Below are positions 15,218 to 23,053 of a DNA stretch of 34,329 bases, piece after piece. Every line of letters starts with the position of its first letter. The first letter of the stretch is position 1. Made by a program: the position numbers and the translations under genes. The stretch covers positions 1-34,329 of the forward strand of contig NZ_FOBC01000028.1 of assembly GCF_900109725.1 (NCBI RefSeq), in the 5' to 3' direction. A model generated the notes under the pieces. It was not told where the DNA came from and searched no databases. It saw only the letters and a list, made by a program, of their open reading frames with translations. The stretch comes from Halomonas daqiaonensis (lineage in GTDB: Bacteria; Pseudomonadota; Gammaproteobacteria; Pseudomonadales; Halomonadaceae).

Positions 15218-16463
15218 ACCTGTCCAGATGCTGGCGCTGTCGTTACATGGCCATCGCGTCGGCTATCTGGCGGGTTACCAGGGGGGGCGAAATGTCATGG
15301 TGTTCGACGAGGCCTGGCGTCTGGATAGCGAAAGACCCACCCTGACCTTGAGCCTGATGCAGAACGCTCCCCGAGCCGACACACTCATGGCGCGGCCCTG
15401 GATTCGCCAGCAACGTCTCCACCCTTGGTTCTCCAACCTTTTGCCCGAGGGGGCCCTTCGCGAATGGCTGGCCTCACGACTCAAGGTGCACCCGGATAAT
15501 GAGTTTCCCTTGTTGGCTCGCCTGGGGCATGACCTGCCGGGCGCGCTAGTGGCAACACCGGTCCAGCCGGATGAGATGCCTGAGTGGGTGCTTTCTCATC
15601 GTCGTAGTGTGACGCCGGTTCCGCATCAGGCGAGTGCGGCAGCAGGTTTCTCGTTGGCCGGTGTGCAGATGAAGTTCTCCATGCTCGAGCATCAGGGCCG
15701 CTTCAGACTTTCGAATGGGGATGAGTCCGGGAACTGGATCATCAAGCCGCCTTCTGCCCGCCACCCCTGGTTGCCTGAGGCGGAGTTCACCTCCATGCGG
15801 CTGGCCGAGAGTGCTGGGGTCGAGATTCCTGACATCCGGCTGATCTCGCTGGAAGCCCTGGATGGCTTGCCTGATATCAACTTGCCCGACGAGCCCCATG
15901 CCTATGCGATTCGCCGTTTCGACCGTTTGCGGGAGGGGCGGGTTCATACCGAGGACATGGCGCAGGCTCTGTTTCGTCATCCCCACGAGAAGTATGACGG
16001 ACCAAGCTATGAGCAGATGGGTCGCTTGTTGCGGGAATTCACCGGGGATGGGTTGGCGTCGGTTCAGGAATTTGCTCGTCGATTACTGGTGAATATTTTG
16101 CTGGCGAACGGAGACGCTCATCTCAAGAACTGGAGCTTGCTTTACCCGGATCAGCAGACGCCTTTGATGTCACCGGCCTATGACATCGTGACGACGCAGG
16201 CGTATATCGGAAGTGAGCGCGAGGTGGCCCTCAACCTGAATGGAAAGAAGGATTGGTATCGGCTCAACGGGGATGACTTCCGTCGTTGGTCGGAGAAGGT
16301 CGGGGTGTCCTGGCCATCCATTCGGCAAGTACTGGCCGAGACGGTCGAGAGAGCCAGGAGCCAGTGGCCGTCACAGCTTTCGTCACTGCCTATGGCTGAG
16401 GAGCATCAGCGAGTGTTGAGGGCACACTGGAAGCTGTTGGCGCCGGAGTGGCGTATCCGCTGA
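15207..16463 (+). CDS. hipA: HipA-like serine/threonine kinase toxin
   Basis: HipA toxins phosphorylate glutamyl-tRNA synthetase or other targets and drive cells into a dormant, drug-tolerant state. This 418-residue protein has the N-terminal HipA_N couple domain (residues 1-110) with LHPWFSNLLPEG. The nucleotide loop is FSLAGVQMKFSM and the beta-strand lysine is in NWIIKPPS. The catalytic loop is NILLANGDAHLKNW (Asp303) and the metal site SPAYDIVTT (Asp326). All catalytic residues are present, so an active kinase is expected. The open frame reaches back to 15111, but ATG 15207 gives the usual overlap with hipB. Its last 74 bases overlap the end of the convergent esterase gene. Confidence 0.92.
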   Translation: MTDEPVQMLALSLHGHRVGYLAGYQGGRNVMVFDEAWRLDSERPTLTLSLMQNAPRADTLMARPWIRQQRLHPWFSNLLPEGALREWLASRLKVHPDNEFPLLARLGHDLPGALVATPVQPDEMPEWVLSHRRSVTPVPHQASAAAGFSLAGVQMKFSMLEHQGRFRLSNGDESGNWIIKPPSARHPWLPEAEFTSMRLAESAGVEIPDIRLISLEALDGLPDINLPDEPHAYAIRRFDRLREGRVHTEDMAQALFRHPHEKYDGPSYEQMGRLLREFTGDGLASVQEFARRLLVNILLANGDAHLKNWSLLYPDQQTPLMSPAYDIVTTQAYIGSEREVALNLNGKKDWYRLNGDDFRRWSEKVGVSWPSIRQVLAETVERARSQWPSQLSSLPMAEEHQRVLRAHWKLLAPEWRIR

Positions 16464-17352
16464 GAGACGCAAGGAAGGCAATGCCGGCCTCGATGGCGTT
16501 GCCACGGGTCAGGAAGCTGGTGAAGTGCCCACGGTAGTGCTGCAGGTAGAGCTCGCTCTTCACACCATGGGCGAGCAGCTCGGCGTGGAAGTCGGTGGCG
16601 TGGTCTACCGGCACCAGGCTGTCCCAACGGCCATGGAAGAGGAAGTGGGGCGGGGTGTCGTCATCGACGTGATAGATCGGCGAGGCCAGCCGGTATGCCT
16701 CGGGCTTCTCGGCACGAGTGCCGCCGATGAATTCCACCACCAGGCGTCCGTCATCGAACTTGAGCAGATCGCTGGGCAGACCGCCACTCAGCACGGCGGT
16801 TAACCGGGTTTGCTCGCCGCCGTACGGTTCCGTCAGGGCTTCGACATTGCCGGATACCCCGAGGAGGCTGACCAGATGCGCGCCGCTGGAGTAGCCGACG
16901 CCGACGATGCGGTCGGTGTCGATGCGCCATTCATCCGCCCGTTCATGGATCCAGGCCATGGCCTGCTGGAGGTCATGGAGCTGGGCAGGGAAGCGGTATT
17001 GCGGGGCAAAGCGGTAGGCGATGTTCACCGTCACGTAGCCGCGTTCGGCGAACCGCTCGGCAATCTCTTCCATGTCGTCGGGGCTGCGCCGCTGCCAGCC
17101 GCCGCCATGCACCAGCAGCGCCGCTGGGCGCATATGGCCTGACGGGGTGTCGGGCAGCAGGACGTGCGCCTCGAGAGCCTCTGGCCAGTCTTCCGGCGTG
17201 TAGGTGAGAGGAGCCAGGCGCTGGAAGGCATAGTCGGCTGATTCCGAAACATCCGAAGCCGTGACCGGTCCGTTACTATCCAGATGGGTAGCGCAGCCGG
17301 TTATCAGCAACGACAGGCCCAAGGCTAGCCACCACTTCTTGTTGTCGATCAT
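16390..17352 (-). CDS. Alpha/beta-hydrolase lipoprotein (esterase/lipase family)
   Basis: The 320-residue protein starts with a lipoprotein signal peptide: basic MIDNKKWW, a hydrophobic core and the lipobox LITGC with Cys20 as the lipid-attachment site. The hydrolase has the oxyanion motif HGGGW (residues 82-86), the nucleophile elbow GYSSG (Ser155), an acid residue in GRWDSLVPVDH and the catalytic histidine probably in YRGHFTS. This is the pattern of the BD-FAE/esterase-lipase group that acts on small esters or acetylated sugars. The natural substrate is unknown. The product should sit in the cell envelope. The gene ends with TAG inside the last codons of hipA, a 74-base convergent overlap. 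Confidence 0.87.
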   Translation of the reverse strand: MIDNKKWWLALGLSLLITGCATHLDSNGPVTASDVSESADYAFQRLAPLTYTPEDWPEALEAHVLLPDTPSGHMRPAALLVHGGGWQRRSPDDMEEIAERFAERGYVTVNIAYRFAPQYRFPAQLHDLQQAMAWIHERADEWRIDTDRIVGVGYSSGAHLVSLLGVSGNVEALTEPYGGEQTRLTAVLSGGLPSDLLKFDDGRLVVEFIGGTRAEKPEAYRLASPIYHVDDDTPPHFLFHGRWDSLVPVDHATDFHAELLAHGVKSELYLQHYRGHFTSFLTRGNAIEAGIAFLASLSGYATPAPTASSVPSTLADAPQP

Positions 17353-17418
17353 CGGGTCGGCCTGTCGAGTCGTGAAAGCGGGTCAATTTAACCAAATTCG
17401 CCGAAAAGTGCGCGTTAT

Positions 17419-17571
17419 TGTAGGAGCACTCGGTTCGACGCCTCGACTTGCAGCTCGATTGGTGCTGTGCCATAGAAATCGCCGTGCAAGTCGTAGCGTC
17501 GAGCCGACAGGCCCTACAATCCTCGGTAGATTGCTGGGAGCTACTGTGGGAGCTGTGCTTGCACGGCGATT
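17419..17571. repeat. Cluster of three REP-like palindromic units
   Basis: The 260-base gap between the esterase and folD holds three related units. Unit 1 (17419-17460, forward) reads TGTAGGAGCACTCGGTTCGA and on to CAGCTCGATT. Unit 2 (17476-17520) is the same type on the reverse strand, starting TGTAGGGCCTGTCGGCTCGA there. Unit 3 (17545-17571, forward) is a short version, TGTGGGAGCTGTGCTTGCAC then GGCGATT, almost a textbook Pseudomonas REP. Inverted pairs of this kind form BIME-like clusters. The genes on both sides are on the reverse strand. Confidence 0.8.
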
Positions 17572-17612
17572 GGTGGCCTCGCCATGAATCTACAAGGTGG
17601 GCTTCATTGCCC

Positions 17613-18473
17613 TTAGGCCTCCGCATCATGCATATCGGCGGCCTGCAGGGTGTTCTCGAGCAGGGTGGCAACGGTCATGGGGCCGACGCCGCCAGGGACT
17701 GGGGTGATCCAGCTGGCGCGCTCGGCGGCGGGGGCGAAGTCGATGTCGCCGATCAGGCGGCCGTCTTCCTGGCGGTTGATGCCGACGTCGATGACGATGG
17801 CGCCGGGCTTGATCCATTCGCCCTTGACCAGGCCGGGCTTGCCGACCGCGACCACCAGCAGGTCGGCGCGCCTGACGTGCTCCTCCAGGTTCTGCGTGAA
17901 GCGATGACAGACGGTAGTGGTGCAGCCGGCGAGCATCAGCTCCAGCGACATGGGACGGCCGACGATGTTGGAGGCGCCGACCACGGTGGCATCCAGCCCA
18001 CGGATCTCGAGGCCATTCTCTTCCAGCAGGGTTATCACGCCCTTGGGGGTGCAGGGGCGAAGTAGCGGCATGCGCTGGGCCAGTCGGCCGAGGTTGTAGG
18101 GGTGGAAGCCGTCGACATCCTTGTGGGGCAGGATGCGCTCGAGGATCGGACGGGAGTCCATGTGCTCGGGAAGCGGTAGTTGCACGAGGATGCCGTCGAT
18201 GCGTGGGTCGTCGTTGAGCTGGTCGACCAGGGCCTCGAGTTCGTCCTGGCGGGTATCCGCCGGCAACTGATACTTGAACGAGTGGATGCCGGCTTCCTCG
18301 CAGGCGTGGTGCTTGTTGCGGACGTAGACGGCAGAGGCGGCGTCCTCGCCCACCAGAACCACGGCCAGTCCGGGAATGCGCCCTCCGGCCTCGCGGCGTG
18401 CCTGCACCTGGCGAGCGACCTGCTGGCGGACTCGGGCGGCAATGGACTTGCCATCGATCAGTTGGGCGGTCAT
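17613..18473 (-). CDS. folD: Bifunctional methylenetetrahydrofolate dehydrogenase/cyclohydrolase
   Basis: FolD converts 5,10-methylene-tetrahydrofolate to 10-formyl-tetrahydrofolate with NADP, supplying one-carbon units for purine and formyl-methionine synthesis. The 286-residue length is normal. Motifs visible are [20 protein letters not shown] with the catalytic lysine, [11 protein letters not shown], the nucleotide-binding [16 protein letters not shown], and the C-terminal signature [18 protein letters not shown]. The open frame runs on to 18800 through the tRNA-Pro gene, which is an artefact. ATG 18473 is correct because it starts MTAQLIDGK and has GGGAAG in front. Divergent tRNA genes begin 174 bases away. 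Confidence 0.96.
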   Translation of the reverse strand: MTAQLIDGKSIAARVRQQVARQVQARREAGGRIPGLAVVLVGEDAASAVYVRNKHHACEEAGIHSFKYQLPADTRQDELEALVDQLNDDPRIDGILVQLPLPEHMDSRPILERILPHKDVDGFHPYNLGRLAQRMPLLRPCTPKGVITLLEENGLEIRGLDATVVGASNIVGRPMSLELMLAGCTTTVCHRFTQNLEEHVRRADLLVVAVGKPGLVKGEWIKPGAIVIDVGINRQEDGRLIGDIDFAPAAERASWITPVPGGVGPMTVATLLENTLQAADMHDAEA

Positions 18474-18565
18474 CGAGCTTCCCTCTGCTGGGTGATGGGG
18501 CGATGGATTTTCGCATGCCGGGCCAAGAAGGCAAAGCAGTCGAGCGGCAATGGCGCGCTTCTCGC

Positions 18566-18593
18566 TTGACGCGCGGGGAAAGTTCCGTAGAAT
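18566..18593 (+). promoter_or_regulatory. Sigma70 promoter of the tRNA cluster
   Basis: TTGACG (18566-18571), a 16-base spacer and TAGAAT (18588-18593) make a strong sigma70 promoter. It is followed by a G/C-rich start region as is usual for stringently controlled stable-RNA promoters, and tRNA-Pro begins about 50 bases on. Confidence 0.75.
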
Positions 18594-18646
18594 ACGCAGC
18601 GCTTGACGAGGCCCCTGCGGTGGCGTCAGGGCCGTGCAAGAGCCGG

Positions 18647-18723
18647 CGGGGTGTAGCGCAGTCTGGTAGCGCGCCTGCTTTGGGAGCAGGATGTCGGGGG
18701 TTCGAATCCCTCCACCCCGACCA
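18647..18723 (+). tRNA. tRNA-Pro (UGG)
   Basis: The 77-base gene has acceptor arms CGGGGTG and CACCCCG, an anticodon stem CCTGC/GCAGG around loop TTTGGGA with anticodon TGG at 18681-18683, the T-loop GGTTCGAATCC and an encoded CCA end. It is the first of a four-tRNA cluster. Confidence 0.97.
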
Positions 18724-18792
18724 CAACCTGTTGATTGGAAAGTTTTTATTTTCCCGTTTCGGGTTGCGGTCAGGCGCTCTGATACATAGAAT

Positions 18793-18869
18793 GCGCCCAT
18801 AGCTCAACCGGATAGAGCAACGGCCTTCTAAGCCGTAGGTTGCAGGTTCGATTCCTGCTGGGCGCGCCA
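18793..18869 (+). tRNA. tRNA-Arg (UCU)
   Basis: The 77-base gene has acceptor arms GCGCCCA and TGGGCGC, anticodon stem ACGGC/GCCGT with loop CTTCTAA (anticodon TCT), T-loop GGTTCGATTCC and an encoded GCCA end. It lies 69 bases after tRNA-Pro. Confidence 0.97.
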
Positions 18870-18942
18870 TGTATCGCATGGAGTGACCGGTAACGGGTTG
18901 TGGCCTAGTCGTCAGAGCTTTCAGCAAGACCCTTGTCGTAGT

Positions 18943-19018
18943 GGTGGATGTAGCTCAGTGGTAGAGCCCCGGATTGTGGCTCCGGTGGTCGTGGGTTCGA
19001 TCCCCATCATCCACCCCA
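18943..19018 (+). tRNA. tRNA-His (GUG), copy 1
   Basis: The acceptor arms are GTGGATG and CATCCAC. The anticodon stem CCGGA/TCCGG encloses loop TTGTGGC with anticodon GTG. The extra 5' G (18943) that marks tRNA-His is encoded and faces the discriminator C, and CCA is encoded. It is identical to the second copy 99 bases downstream. Confidence 0.97.
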
Positions 19019-19041
19019 TCTCGACATGATCTCCAGGCAGT

Positions 19042-19117
19042 GGTGGATGTAGCTCAGTGGTAGAGCCCCGGATTGTGGCTCCGGTGGTCGTGGGTTCGAT
19101 CCCCATCATCCACCCCA
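19042..19117 (+). tRNA. tRNA-His (GUG), copy 2
   Basis: This is an exact repeat of the preceding tRNA-His gene, including the -1 G and encoded CCA. The identity extends only a few bases beyond the gene at each end (AGT before, T after). The 262 bases between it and tig hold no gene apart from the tig promoter. Confidence 0.97.
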
Positions 19118-19293
19118 TTGCCTCCCTCAGCAGGTTTCGTTTCTCCCGGTTCATCTCTTCCTGATGCCTCATTCGCATCGTGGTGCTCGTCGTCCCGCCT
19201 TTTCGATGCCGATCGCGGCAGACCCACGTTCAGAAAAATCCCCGTCATGCCCCTTGTAATATGCCGTCAGGCCCCCACCTGTACAGGCACGGC

Positions 19294-19322
19294 TTGCCAG
19301 TATCGGGCGGGATTCTTAGAAT
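19294..19322 (+). promoter_or_regulatory. Sigma70 promoter of tig
   Basis: TTGCCA (19294-19299) and TAGAAT (19317-19322) are separated by 17 bases, about 57 bases before the tig start codon. This is the only clear promoter ahead of tig, and clpP may be co-transcribed from it. Confidence 0.7.
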
Positions 19323-19379
19323 CGGCCCTTTGAACCTTTCACGCTTCCACAGAACGCCCCAGTCGGTAGAGGACATTCC

Positions 19380-20741
19380 ATGCAAGTTTCCGTCGATACG
19401 ACCTCCAACATTGAACGCCGCATCAAGGTCCAGGTGCCGGCCGCCGAGGTCGACGAGGCCGTTGCCGCCCGTCTCAAGGATGCCGCCAAGACCGTGCGCC
19501 TGGACGGCTTCCGCAAGGGCAAGGTCCCGATGTCGGTGATTCGCCAGCGCTATGGTGCCGGTGTGCGCGACGAGGTGGTGGGCGAAGTGATGCGCGAGCG
19601 CTATGTGCGTGCCATCTCGGAGAACGAGCTCAATCCGGCCGGCTATCCGCAGATCGAAGCCAACGTCAATGAGGCAGGCAAGGATCTGGAGTTCACCGCG
19701 ACCCTGGAGATCTACCCCGAGATCGATCTGGCGTCCATCGAGGGCACCGAGATCGAGCGTCCGGTGGTCGAGGTGACAGAGGCCGATGTCGACGAGATGA
19801 TCGACACCCTGCGCAAGCAGAATGCCGGCTGGGAAGAGGTCGATCGCGCCGCCGAAGAGGGCGACCAGATCACCATCGATTTCCAGGGCTTTTTGGGCGA
19901 TGAGCCCTTCGAGGGTGGCAGTGCCGAGGGGCACGAGCTGGTGATCGGCTCCAACAGCTTCATCCCCGGCTTCGAGGAGCAGCTGATCGGTGCCAAGGCA
20001 GGCGAGGAGAAGGAGATCAAGGTCACCTTCCCCGAGGACTACCAGGCCGAGCAGCTGGCCGGCCAGGAAGCGACCTTCAAGGTCAAGGTTCACGCGGTGA
20101 AGGGCCAGGCCCTGCCCGAAGTGGATGCCGAGTTCGTCGAGAAATTCGGCGTCGAGGATGGTGACTTGGACAAGTTCCGCGCCGAGGTCAAGAAGAACAT
20201 GACCCGTGAGGCGACCCAGGCCATCGACAATCGCGTCAAGCAGCAGGTGCTCGAGGCCCTGAAGAAGGCCAACGACATCCCGGTGCCCCAGGCGCTGGTC
20301 CAGCAGGAAACCGAAGGCCTCAAGCGCCAGGCGGCCCAGCAGTTTGGCCTGGGTGAGGACTTCGATGTCAGCCAGCTGCCCGATGAGCTGTTCGCCGAGC
20401 AGGCCAAGAGCCGCGTCCAGGTAGGCCTGCTGCTGGCCGAGGTCATCAAGGACCACGGAATCGAGGCCAGTGACGACGAGATCAAGGCCAAGGTCGAGGA
20501 GCTGGCCCAGCAGTACCAGGACCCCGAGCAGGTGGTCGAGTACTACATGGGCAACGACCAGCTCAAGACACAGGTCCAGTCGGCGGTCCTCGAGGAGAAG
20601 GCCGTGGATGCCCTGCTCGAGCAGGCCAGCGTCAAGGACGTGGAAATGAGTTACCAGGAAGCCCTCGCCGCTGCCCAGCAACAGGGCGAGGAAGACGAAG
20701 AAGCCGAGGCCGAAGAGCAGGACGAAGAGAAGCAGGCCTGA
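19380..20741 (+). CDS. tig: Trigger factor, ribosome-associated chaperone and peptidyl-prolyl isomerase
   Basis: Trigger factor binds the ribosome exit tunnel and shields nascent chains. The 453-residue protein has the ribosome-binding tail domain with its GFRKGKVP signature (Phe44-Arg45-Lys46), the FKBP-type isomerase domain at about 150-245 ([20 protein letters not shown] then [10 protein letters not shown]), and the C-terminal chaperone arms. The last 20 residues are a run of Glu/Asp/Gln, more acidic than in E. coli, which fits a halophilic host. ATG 19380 follows GAGGA. It heads the conserved tig-clpP-clpX-lon order and has its own promoter. Confidence 0.98.
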   Translation: MQVSVDTTSNIERRIKVQVPAAEVDEAVAARLKDAAKTVRLDGFRKGKVPMSVIRQRYGAGVRDEVVGEVMRERYVRAISENELNPAGYPQIEANVNEAGKDLEFTATLEIYPEIDLASIEGTEIERPVVEVTEADVDEMIDTLRKQNAGWEEVDRAAEEGDQITIDFQGFLGDEPFEGGSAEGHELVIGSNSFIPGFEEQLIGAKAGEEKEIKVTFPEDYQAEQLAGQEATFKVKVHAVKGQALPEVDAEFVEKFGVEDGDLDKFRAEVKKNMTREATQAIDNRVKQQVLEALKKANDIPVPQALVQQETEGLKRQAAQQFGLGEDFDVSQLPDELFAEQAKSRVQVGLLLAEVIKDHGIEASDDEIKAKVEELAQQYQDPEQVVEYYMGNDQLKTQVQSAVLEEKAVDALLEQASVKDVEMSYQEALAAAQQQGEEDEEAEAEEQDEEKQA

Positions 20742-20829
20742 TCACGCCGCGGCATTGCCTGCTCGGCCAAGCGACCGGGCAGGATTCACCCTTACGCTTC
20801 CATTCATCGGATCCAAGGACATCACCCAG

Positions 20830-21450
20830 ATGAGCAACCCGTTCGATATTCAATCCGCCGGTGGCCTGGTGCCCATGGTGGTCGAGCAGAGCGCGCGCGG
20901 CGAGCGGGCTTACGACATCTATTCCCGCCTGCTCAAGGAGCGCGTGATCTTCCTGGTGGGCCCGGTGGAAGACTACATGTCCAACCTGCTGGTGGCACAG
21001 CTGCTGTTCCTGGAGTCCGAGAACCCGGACAAGGATATCCACCTGTACATCAATTCGCCGGGTGGCTCCGTGACGGCGGGCATGTCGGTCTACGACACCA
21101 TGCAGTTCATCAAGCCCGATGTCTCCACCGTCTGCATTGGCCAGGCGGCAAGCATGGGCGCACTGCTATTGGCCGGCGGTGCCGCGGGCAAGCGTTACTG
21201 CCTGCCCAACTCGCGGATGATGATCCACCAGCCGCTGGGTGGCTACCAGGGGCAGGCCTCGGACATCGAGATCCACACCCGCGAGATTCTCGGCATCCGC
21301 GACAAGCTCAACCAGATCCTGGCGCACCACACCGGCCAGGAGATCGAGACCGTCGCACGGGATACTGACCGCGACAACTTCATGAATGGTCCGCAGGCCG
21401 CCGAGTACGGCCTGATCGATGCGGTGCTGGAACAGCGGCCGACATCCTGA
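20830..21450 (+). CDS. clpP: ATP-dependent Clp protease proteolytic subunit
   Basis: ClpP forms the double seven-subunit barrel that degrades proteins fed by ClpX or ClpA. The catalytic triad is Ser108 ([11 protein letters not shown]), His133 (MMIHQPLGG) and Asp182 (DTDRDNFM), with the 49-residue His-Asp spacing of E. coli ClpP. The start is ATG 20830, preceded by AAGGA. An upstream TTG in frame would only add an unconserved leader. The 206-residue length includes a short N-terminal segment (before about residue 14) that is normally removed by self-processing. It follows tig by 88 bases and precedes clpX by 143 bases. Confidence 0.98.
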   Translation: MSNPFDIQSAGGLVPMVVEQSARGERAYDIYSRLLKERVIFLVGPVEDYMSNLLVAQLLFLESENPDKDIHLYINSPGGSVTAGMSVYDTMQFIKPDVSTVCIGQAASMGALLLAGGAAGKRYCLPNSRMMIHQPLGGYQGQASDIEIHTREILGIRDKLNQILAHHTGQEIETVARDTDRDNFMNGPQAAEYGLIDAVLEQRPTS

Positions 21451-21541
21451 TAGCGTGAATCTTATGTTACAGTGAGCTTCATCCTAGTGACCTTCATGCA
21501 CTGAGACGTTTCCCGGTGGCCGCGGCCGCCGTGGTGAACCC

Positions 21542-21573
21542 GACGCCCCATGAGCCATACTTTGGGGGGCGTC
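21542..21573 (+). promoter_or_regulatory. Inverted repeat in the clpP-clpX leader
   Basis: GACGCCCC (21542-21549) and GGGGCGTC (21566-21573) form a perfect 8-bp stem with a 16-base loop, 20 bases before the clpX start. It lacks a T-tract, so termination is unlikely. It may be a processing or attenuation structure between the two genes. Confidence 0.4.
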
Positions 21574-21593
21574 ATTATGAAAGAGGTAAGCGA

Positions 21594-22874
21594 ATGGCCG
21601 ACGGCAAAGGCAAGGACGAGGGCGGCAAGTTGCTCTACTGCTCGTTCTGCGGCAAGAACCAGAACGAGGTACGCAAGCTGATCGCCGGTCCGTCCGTGTA
21701 TATCTGCGATGAGTGTGTCGACCTCTGCAACGACATCATTCGCGAGGAGGTGCTCGACGCCGATGCCGAGACCGATGAGGAGCGCCTGCCCGCTCCCCGC
21801 GAGATTCGTCACACCCTCGATGATTATGTGATCGGCCAGGACCGCGCCAAGATGGTGCTGTCGGTGGCGGTCTACAACCACTACAAGCGCCTGCGCTACG
21901 GCGCCAAGGACGACGCCGTCGAGCTCGGCAAGTCGAACATCCTGTTGATCGGCCCTACCGGCAGCGGCAAGACGCTGCTGGCCGAGACGCTGGCGCGGCT
22001 GCTGAATGTGCCCTTCACTATCGCCGATGCCACCACGCTCACCGAGGCGGGCTATGTCGGCGAGGATGTCGAGAACATCATCCAGAAGCTGCTGCAGAAG
22101 TGCGACTACGATGTGGAGAAGGCCCAGCGCGGCATCGTCTACATCGACGAGATCGACAAGATTTCGCGCAAGTCGGACAACCCGTCCATCACCCGTGACG
22201 TTTCGGGCGAGGGCGTGCAGCAGGCGCTGCTCAAGCTGATCGAGGGCACCACCGCCTCGGTGCCGCCCCAGGGCGGACGCAAGCATCCCCAGCAGGAGTT
22301 CCTGCAGGTCGATACCGGTAACATCCTGTTCATCGTCGGCGGCGCCTTCGCCGGGCTGGACAAGGTGATCCGGGATCGCGCCGAGAAGGGCGGCATCGGC
22401 TTCAATGCCGAGGTCAAGAGCAAGGACGAGACCAAGGGCGTCGGTGACCTGCTGCTCGACGTGGAGCCCGAGGACCTGGTCAAGTTCGGCCTGATCCCCG
22501 AGTTCGTCGGTCGTCTGCCGGTGATCGCGACGCTGACTGAGCTCACCGAGGATGCACTGATCCAGATCCTCACCGAGCCGAAAAACTCGCTGATCAAGCA
22601 GTACGCCCGGCTGTTCGAGATGGAGAATGTCGAGCTGGAGTTCCGCGAGGATGCCCTGCGGGCGGTGGCCGGCAAGGCCATGGCACGCAAGACCGGCGCC
22701 CGCGGGCTGCGCTCGATCCTCGAGTCGGTGCTGCTCGATACCATGTACGAGATTCCCTCTCTCGAGGGAGTATCCAAGGTGGTGATCGACGCTTCGGTCA
22801 TCGGTGGCGAGAGCGAGCCGCTGCTGATCTACTCCCAGCAGGAGGCGCAGCGGGGCGACGGTACCGACGGCTGA
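21594..22874 (+). CDS. clpX: ClpX unfoldase, ATPase subunit of ClpXP
   Basis: ClpX recognises tagged proteins, unfolds them and threads them into ClpP. The 426-residue protein has the N-terminal zinc domain with Cys16, Cys19, Cys38 and Cys41, Walker A GPTGSGKT (residues 120-127), the pore loop GYVGEDVE, Walker [11 protein letters not shown], the RKH loop RKHPQQEF, the ClpP-binding IGF-type loop GGIGFNAEV and the sensor 2 GARGLRSI. The start is ATG 21594 after AAGAGG. The open frame reaches back to 21516, but the conserved protein starts here. It is followed by a terminator-like hairpin before lon. Confidence 0.98.
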   Translation: MADGKGKDEGGKLLYCSFCGKNQNEVRKLIAGPSVYICDECVDLCNDIIREEVLDADAETDEERLPAPREIRHTLDDYVIGQDRAKMVLSVAVYNHYKRLRYGAKDDAVELGKSNILLIGPTGSGKTLLAETLARLLNVPFTIADATTLTEAGYVGEDVENIIQKLLQKCDYDVEKAQRGIVYIDEIDKISRKSDNPSITRDVSGEGVQQALLKLIEGTTASVPPQGGRKHPQQEFLQVDTGNILFIVGGAFAGLDKVIRDRAEKGGIGFNAEVKSKDETKGVGDLLLDVEPEDLVKFGLIPEFVGRLPVIATLTELTEDALIQILTEPKNSLIKQYARLFEMENVELEFREDALRAVAGKAMARKTGARGLRSILESVLLDTMYEIPSLEGVSKVVIDASVIGGESEPLLIYSQQEAQRGDGTDG

Positions 22875-22900
22875 TACGCCGGACGCACGACGCCCTGATG

Positions 22901-22968
22901 AGGGAGCGGCTCCATCCGCGAGGTGTCCAACTGGCACTCGGGCGATGGGTCCGCTCCCTTCTTTGTGC
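22901..22968 (+). terminator. Long stem-loop terminator after clpX
   Basis: AGGGAGCGG (22901-22909) pairs with CCGCTCCCT (22951-22959), with further inner pairing of CATC/GATG and CGAG/CTCG. The right arm runs into TTCTTTG. Position and T-rich tail suit a Rho-independent terminator, although the loop is large. Confidence 0.6.
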
Positions 22969-22985
22969 GCTCTGGCTCATGTTGC

Positions 22986-23014
22986 CTTGCAATGGCGCCG
23001 GTTCGCCCCCACTC
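22986..23014 (+). promoter_or_regulatory. Candidate sigma32 heat-shock promoter of lon
   Basis: CTTGCAA (22986-22992) and CCCCACTC (23007-23014), 14 bases apart, agree well with the RpoH consensus CTTGAAA and CCCCATNT. They lie about 40 bases before the lon start. lon is a classic sigma32 gene in gammaproteobacteria. No comparable sigma70 site was seen in this gap. Confidence 0.5.
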
Positions 23015-23053
23015 CTTGGGTATCCATCCGATTTCGTGTGAGGAACGTCTGCG

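Noticed and set aside
18474..18800. N-terminal extension of folD through the tRNA-Pro gene
   Set aside because: The conserved protein begins at MTAQLIDGK with its own ribosome site, and the extension would translate a tRNA gene.
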